Assembly: GCF_029227915.1 (NCBI RefSeq)
Contig: NC_079878.1
Span: forward strand, 26,747,501-26,811,500
Direction of reading: 5' to 3'
Origin: Hydractinia symbiolongicarpus
Taxonomy: Eukaryota; Cnidaria; Hydrozoa; Anthoathecata; Hydractiniidae
DNA length: 64,000 bases
In this document: piece after piece, positions 59,001 to 64,000 of the stretch
How the letters are laid out: each line of letters starts with the position of its first letter
Position numbering within the stretch: position 1 is the stretch's first letter
Program-made: the position numbers and the translations under genes
Notes under the pieces: generated by a model
What the model was told of the DNA's origin: nothing
Seen by the model: the letters and a program-made list of their open reading frames with translations, nothing else
Databases searched by the model: none

Positions 59001-61865
59001 GTTTTTATTGTATATACCGTTACTTACTACATTATTAAATCAACAACTTTTACATAAAGAACATTCACTTTCAACTTTTGTTGACGCTGCTAGCACACTT
59101 GGAGTCATTTCTTAAAAACGTATTCAATGTTCAACGTATTCAAACGTATTCAAAGATATATTCTTAGTTCAAGAAAAAATTAGACATATGTTAAAGGGGT
59201 GTTTATCTTTAAATTTAACACGCATTTTGGAACGAAAAAACAGTAATCAGTGATTTTGGTAGTCATGTTGTAAGGGATATTGTGTATTACATCACTAACG
59301 TCGAAATACTCAAAGATCAGACGTAAAAACCCAGCCCAAGCAACAGACGAAGCATTATCATATCTTTTAAAAGCGATCTCGGATGGGAATTATCTTCTCA
59401 GTATGGTTTTTATTAATTCAGTAGTAGAAGTGCATTGATGGACTGGCGTTGTTTGGTTAACAAAATTGCAGTAAAAACGAACGATTTTTTAAACCTAAAA
59501 ATAGCTTATACTTGACATCCATGCCTTAACACCAAATACAAGTGATAATAAGTCGTTATTCAAAAGAATTGTTAAATAAAAGTCAAACATTGAAGAATTG
59601 TTATGAAGGGTTATCATAGATAGCAGAGACAGACAAGTAATTTTGTGATCTTAGCACAACCAAGAATACTAGAAATACTTGGATGGATATTAAAAAACAC
59701 TTGCTATGAATCTGAGCAAGAGCTTTAATTTTTTTATTTTACTCTGCAATTAGGGGTTTGAATGGCGTGTAAGACAGCTCGGCATTTAGATTAATTATTG
59801 ATGTCAAGAAATATATTGTCAAGATTCCAAACAATGCATCTTTGTTATAGTTATGTACATAAATCAAATACATATTTGTTACATTGTGCATTTCTGTCGT
59901 AATATGTCTTTATTTGCTGTAATAAAGGATGTAGGGAGGAAGTGGATGGTGGAAAGTTTTTCAGTTTTTGAATTTTTCTGTGATTGCTCAACCAATATTG
60001 CGGAGGGTTCGTATATATAAGATTAAACTTCCAAAAACTTGTACCAATATATTTTCACTTCACCTACATTCACGTTCACCTAAAAGAGGCTTTTGTTATA
60101 TTTTTGATATTTCATATTTTGCATGAATAAAAATATTTTGCTTATATAAAGAGAAATAAACGAATGTGTAGAAAAAATTACTGTTATTTTTTGTGTTTTT
60201 TGTGTGTATCAATGCAATAAATTTTGTTTCCCATTCTGTTTAGTATATATATGCGTATGTAATTTTTGGGTTAACTTTCAGAAATTTGACTGATTAACAA
60301 TATATGATAATTAAATATATTAACTTGGACTAAAATAAATTTATAAAAAAACACGTTTTTAGGACATGTGAGGAGCATAGCTATGATAATGATTTTAATA
60401 AATTTTACTAAGTCTTAGTAACGCAAAATAAGATTAAGTTAAACGAACCGAGCGTTCAGTTAATCTATGGGGGTTATGATTCTTGGTTCAGTCTGTTCCA
60501 GATTTGTAATGGCTTCATCAAAAGTTACTGAAAAAATCACTATCAAAATCAAACCTCAAATCGTATTACATTTTACCTTTATTAAATAACTTGCATCTCA
60601 TTGTTGTTGTGATAAGCCTTGACAAATTCACCATGATGCATATTTCATAAATTTGTGGCATAACGACCTCAGATTGCTATGTTGATTTTCAGTATTTATT
60701 TGTTTCTTTACGTTCCAAGCAACAACAATTTCTGTTGAAATTATGCCATGGTTACTCATAACTAACGTAAACCACTGAAGCTTCATTTTCATTTTACATA
60801 ATTTAACAACCTCGTCCTCAGGACTTGTTAGGTTTTTTTATATTTCGAAGCCTTGGACAAGTCCTAGCCCTGGCTAAGCACTTGTTACAAAGGTGTAAAC
60901 ACGCGTTAAATCGATACAAGTTTTAAATTAATATGATCTTTTAAGCACGCAATAATGCATACTCAAAAACAACGTGGTATAACATGTCATAACATCACAC
61001 ATTCACGTCAGTTTGTAGTTTATGTTAGAAAAAACATTATAAAAATGTTATACAGTATTAAAATTTGTTATTTTATGTTTTCAGAGGTCGATAAAGAGAG
61101 AATATATTTCCATTATTCGTCTCATTATTGAGAACAATTATTAAATTATTTTTGGAGAATTTTAAATGGTTTTAAGAAAATTACATCATTTAACCTTTTT
61201 TGTTTAAAGTTTCTCTGTCATGTTACCTTTAAAGGAGATAAGAAACGAACTTTCAATTTTCGATTTTATTGCATCACACAAAAATGGAACTTATAGCGTT
61301 GTGAGGGAGGACTTTATGAGCAATGAAAAAACAATCAAAAGCTTAAATCTTCTATGATATCATATTGAGAATCTAAAGATACGTAAAAGCGAAGAAAAAA
61401 TTAATTAACAAATATTTGATATCCGTAATTTATTCTACATATGCAAAGAAGTTTTAGAATTTTTTGACCTATGCGCTACGTATCTTAAATTCTGCACAGA
61501 AACATATAGAGCTAGTTGATGGTACAACAATGCATATTTTTTAGAGGTAATAATAACCTTTCTGACTATTTAGTGCAGCATTTTTAACAAACACGGTTCT
61601 TCCTGTTGTCTTTTTAATTTAATTGTTATGTATTAACTTTGCAGACCGTAGCTTATTTCACTGCCAAAATGGAATACTAAAAGATAATATATCTATTTTG
61701 AGAAAATATCATTAAAATTTTTAAATTGTCGGTTGTCTATATTGTGACATAAACTGGTTAAAATTTCTTGTACCTTGACATTCTGGTCTGGTCTGGTTAT
61801 TGCGCAATGATATTCACATGAAAGAGAGTACATCAATGACGGAGATCTATTTGAACCGTTTTGTA
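53076..61865. other. Gene-poor region
   Basis: Over 8.7 kb I see no coding exon that I would defend and no RNA gene. The only clear repeat is a TTAA-MITE end at 55,717-55,812. Open frames at about 57.0 and 57.7 kb are short and low in complexity. Confidence 0.45.
55713..55812 (+). mobile_element. Short remnant of the CCCTATTTGG TTAA-MITE
   Basis: ACCAAACTGAACAAAAGTTA, CCCGCGGGCAC, a C run and CATATCAAATAGGG followed by TTAA (55,809-55,812) match the right end of 43,887-44,762. A TTAA also sits at 55,713-55,716, right where homology begins. This is therefore either a 92-bp deletion derivative that moved as such or a fragment that abuts a chance TTAA. Confidence 0.6.
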
Positions 61866-63144
61866 ACCCCTATATTCCTACTCGGTCTTATTTGGTATAC
61901 TATACTTTTTGGATTTGTTACTTACTGATTTTTTATATTTATCTATTAAAAACCTACATGCCAAAGTTTTAGTTCTCATACCTCTCAGAGCTTAAGATAT
62001 TGGCCATTACTTGAAAATACCCCTTATATATCCTATAGTCGAGATAATATAATAACTTCTGTTGAAATTATTTTTAAAACAGGAAACTCACAACATAACT
62101 TTATTTCATTCTGGGGAATTATTCTGTTAAGGTGGCAGTAACCCTTTTTAGCTGTCCAAATTGCTGAATTATTCACTCAGTGTTTTATTTATACCATTTT
62201 TTTACATTTCCTAAAAATATTAGCCCTAATACACAATAAAAGGATTTTACCTTAACACCAAAATTGCTAAGTCAGCAGAAATTTCTATTTGAAAATGTTT
62301 CATAAACAATAAAAGAATCGGCTTCTACGAGCTCCAACTTTTTACAATCTCGTTACTTTTCATCAACTTTTGGTTTTAAATGAACCTTGGGTTAACCCTG
62401 TTAAAACAGTATTCGGACTTTTTTTTCATTCATATTTTTTTAACAATAGCCTTTTGTTTTTTTTTCAAAAGATTTTTTGTAAGCATCCCCTGCTTCATCG
62501 AACGCTGTTAAAAGAAAAATATTCCGAATAAAAAGATTTCCACACACCGTATCATGGCTGCATGGTTCACCAGGCATGTCTGATAATTTTAAAGTAAAAC
62601 TAAAATGCTGTCGAAAGTTAAAGCTTGTGCAGTGTATCGTAATATAAATCGTTTTAAATTTCTACGTAATGCGCCATCTTTGTTGTTATAAACGTTTCTC
62701 TTTAATAATTACGTCATTTCTTTCCGTACAATTTCGCAAGCGTATAGATTTAAACTATATTCGGCAGAACTAATTAATTATACATGAGTTTAATTTAAAA
62801 AGGTATTATTAAGGCTGAATATTTTTGGTGAAAGAAAATAGTATTTTAGCCATTAAATCGTAACAAGTGTGTTATAACAGAAAAAATATAGCTATAGAGT
62901 CTGAAAATAACCTTTTCTAACTAATGATGTAAAAAAAATTCCGATTTTTAAAAGTGTTTCTGCCACCTTAAGCTTAGACAATTGATTAACCCGATTTTTC
63001 GTAATCAAATTCAAAGTAATCAAGTTCTAGGCAGATGGTAGTATCTTAAGCTTCTGATGACGTCACGGAAAAAGTACTAATATAAACGAAAATATATTTC
63101 TTTCATTTTGTTTATTTCACGACGTATTATAAGCGTGCCAAGGG
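61866..63144 (+). mobile_element. Copy of the 20-kb-type TTAA MITE, split by another TTAA element
   Basis: Bases 61,930-62,126 (TTATCTATTAAAAACCTACA, ATACCTCTCAGAG, ATATTGGCCATTACT) and 62,972-63,090 (GATTAACCCGATTTTTCG, TCTGATGACGTCAC) match, in order, the left and right halves of the copies at 20,070 and 49.3 kb. The termini are worn (AGGGCTAA at the right). The two halves are separated by the insertion at 62,131-62,967. Confidence 0.6.
62127..62971 (+). mobile_element. TTAA-flanked element with GGTGGCAG ends (837 bp), nested
   Basis: TTAA (62,127-62,130) is followed by GGTGGCAG. The right end is CTGCCACC followed by TTAA (62,968-62,971). Closing the gap gives ATTCTG-TTAA-GCTTAGACAATT, which lines up with ATTCCAGAGAGCTTGGAGACTT of the uninterrupted relative at 49,545-49,570. 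That confirms insertion with TTAA duplication. A partial copy is at 40,085-40,376. No protein is encoded. Confidence 0.75.
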
Positions 63145-64000
63145 CTAATGTATCTCAGGTCTTGACTTCTATGTTTTTTTGTCAATTAGTATTTTAAAGC
63201 AAAATCGTATTGTAAAAATAATCGTTTTGTTTTTTGTCATTTTAAAACAATAACAAAGTCTGGAATCTAGTTAAAGACGGTGACAGGAAAATATGTCTGT
63301 CCATATTACAATTAATATGGACAGTCAATAAATCATGCGTAAATTAAAAAAGAAAGCATTATGAAACATTCTCGCAAATTGTAAACACAATTTTCTACTT
63401 CTTAGCATGTCGGTAGGACCATATAGATATAATAAAAGAGAAAGAGACACAACGAGATGATTTTCAAAAACCGTATTGTTTAAACAAAAAATGCAGAGAA
63501 GGTGCGTCACTGGGTTTCAGTTCTTTTTGCGCGTTTCTTACAATCCAATAATTACTCATTCTTTCAGTATAGAATTCCATCAATTGTGCTTGTCAAAGAT
63601 TAAACAAATAATTAGGTTTTCCACTGAATTTGAAGTTTATTGGTTAAAAAATCTCTCAGGGGTTTACCCTCGCCTTCGAAATAATTTACCTGCATGATTT
63701 TTTATTGCAGAAAAAGCAGAAGGTCAAGCAGCCATATCTGTTGTTGTCGTTTGTATATAAAAAACAGACGTGTTTTTCACGAAATACTGAACGGAATATA
63801 AATTCTTCATTGATGTACGAAGATAAGTCTTTATTATATAGTAAAAATCTTATGTGAAAGACAATAGATAGTTATAGTTGTAGGACAAAATTTAGCTGTT
63901 AATTTTCGGTGTTGATAAAGTGTCCCTTTAGAAATACTCTCTGTGTCGTACCACGTTTTTTACCATATAAATGGCGGTTTTGGAAACCTTGCGACTTAAA
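63145..64000. other. Right edge, nothing recognised
   Basis: No gene or repeat that I can support. An open frame at 63,476-63,697 on the plus strand lacks any family signal. Confidence 0.4.

Noticed and set aside
60820-60865. AGGACTTGT / ACAAGTCCT inverted pair
   Set aside because: A 9-bp stem with no target duplication or further structure is expected by chance in a window of this size.
1-64000. CRISPR arrays, bacterial operons, phage or toxin genes
   Set aside because: No regularly spaced identical repeats, Shine-Dalgarno-led gene series or related protein families are present; the gene structure is eukaryotic.

Overview
This window looks like a piece of an AT-rich animal genome, most likely a cnidarian and perhaps a hydrozoan. 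That rests on small GT-AG exons carrying EGF, EMI, CCP and Ig modules, a vertebrate-recognisable ATF7IP-type FN3 domain, a tRNA-derived SINE, and many DNA transposons and Helitrons. The species assignment is inference. There is no bacterial-style operon organisation.

Layout. (1) 1-175, minus strand: the N-terminus of a small secreted protein that runs off the left edge. (2) 4,423-19,653, minus strand: one 18-exon gene that I assembled by splice phase. All exons join in frame (7,380 nt, 2,459 residues). It encodes a type I membrane protein: signal peptide, EMI, eight EGF modules, two CCP/sushi modules, a ninth EGF, a long unclassified region, two Ig domains, an ephrin-receptor-like Cys module, one transmembrane helix and a short tail. 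(3) 22,001-28,499: a decayed pogo/Tigger-type element split by a 5.9-kb DNA transposon (22,352-28,226). The inner element has a 12-bp inverted terminus, a 7-bp target duplication, a tandem-repeat block and one 1,119-residue protein with RNase-H-like transposase hallmarks and a Tudor-like tail. (4) 28,992-33,430: a broken RPA1-like gene, a SINE and two tandem Helitron-type elements with a truncated third. (5) 33,953-40,007: a 6-kb inverted repeat with arms of about 1.2 kb. (6) 42,018-48,254, minus strand: a compact ATF7IP/MCAF-like chromatin gene whose 4.9-kb intron contains nested transposons. (7) 48.3-64 kb: no convincing gene, but several TTAA-flanked elements, a short Helitron and a TTAA element nested in another.

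The two intact-looking host genes are a large surface protein, probably for adhesion or recognition, and a probable cofactor of histone H3K9 methylation. They are unrelated functionally. The rest is mainly a record of layered transposon insertion: three clear nested insertions can be read base by base from target-site duplications.
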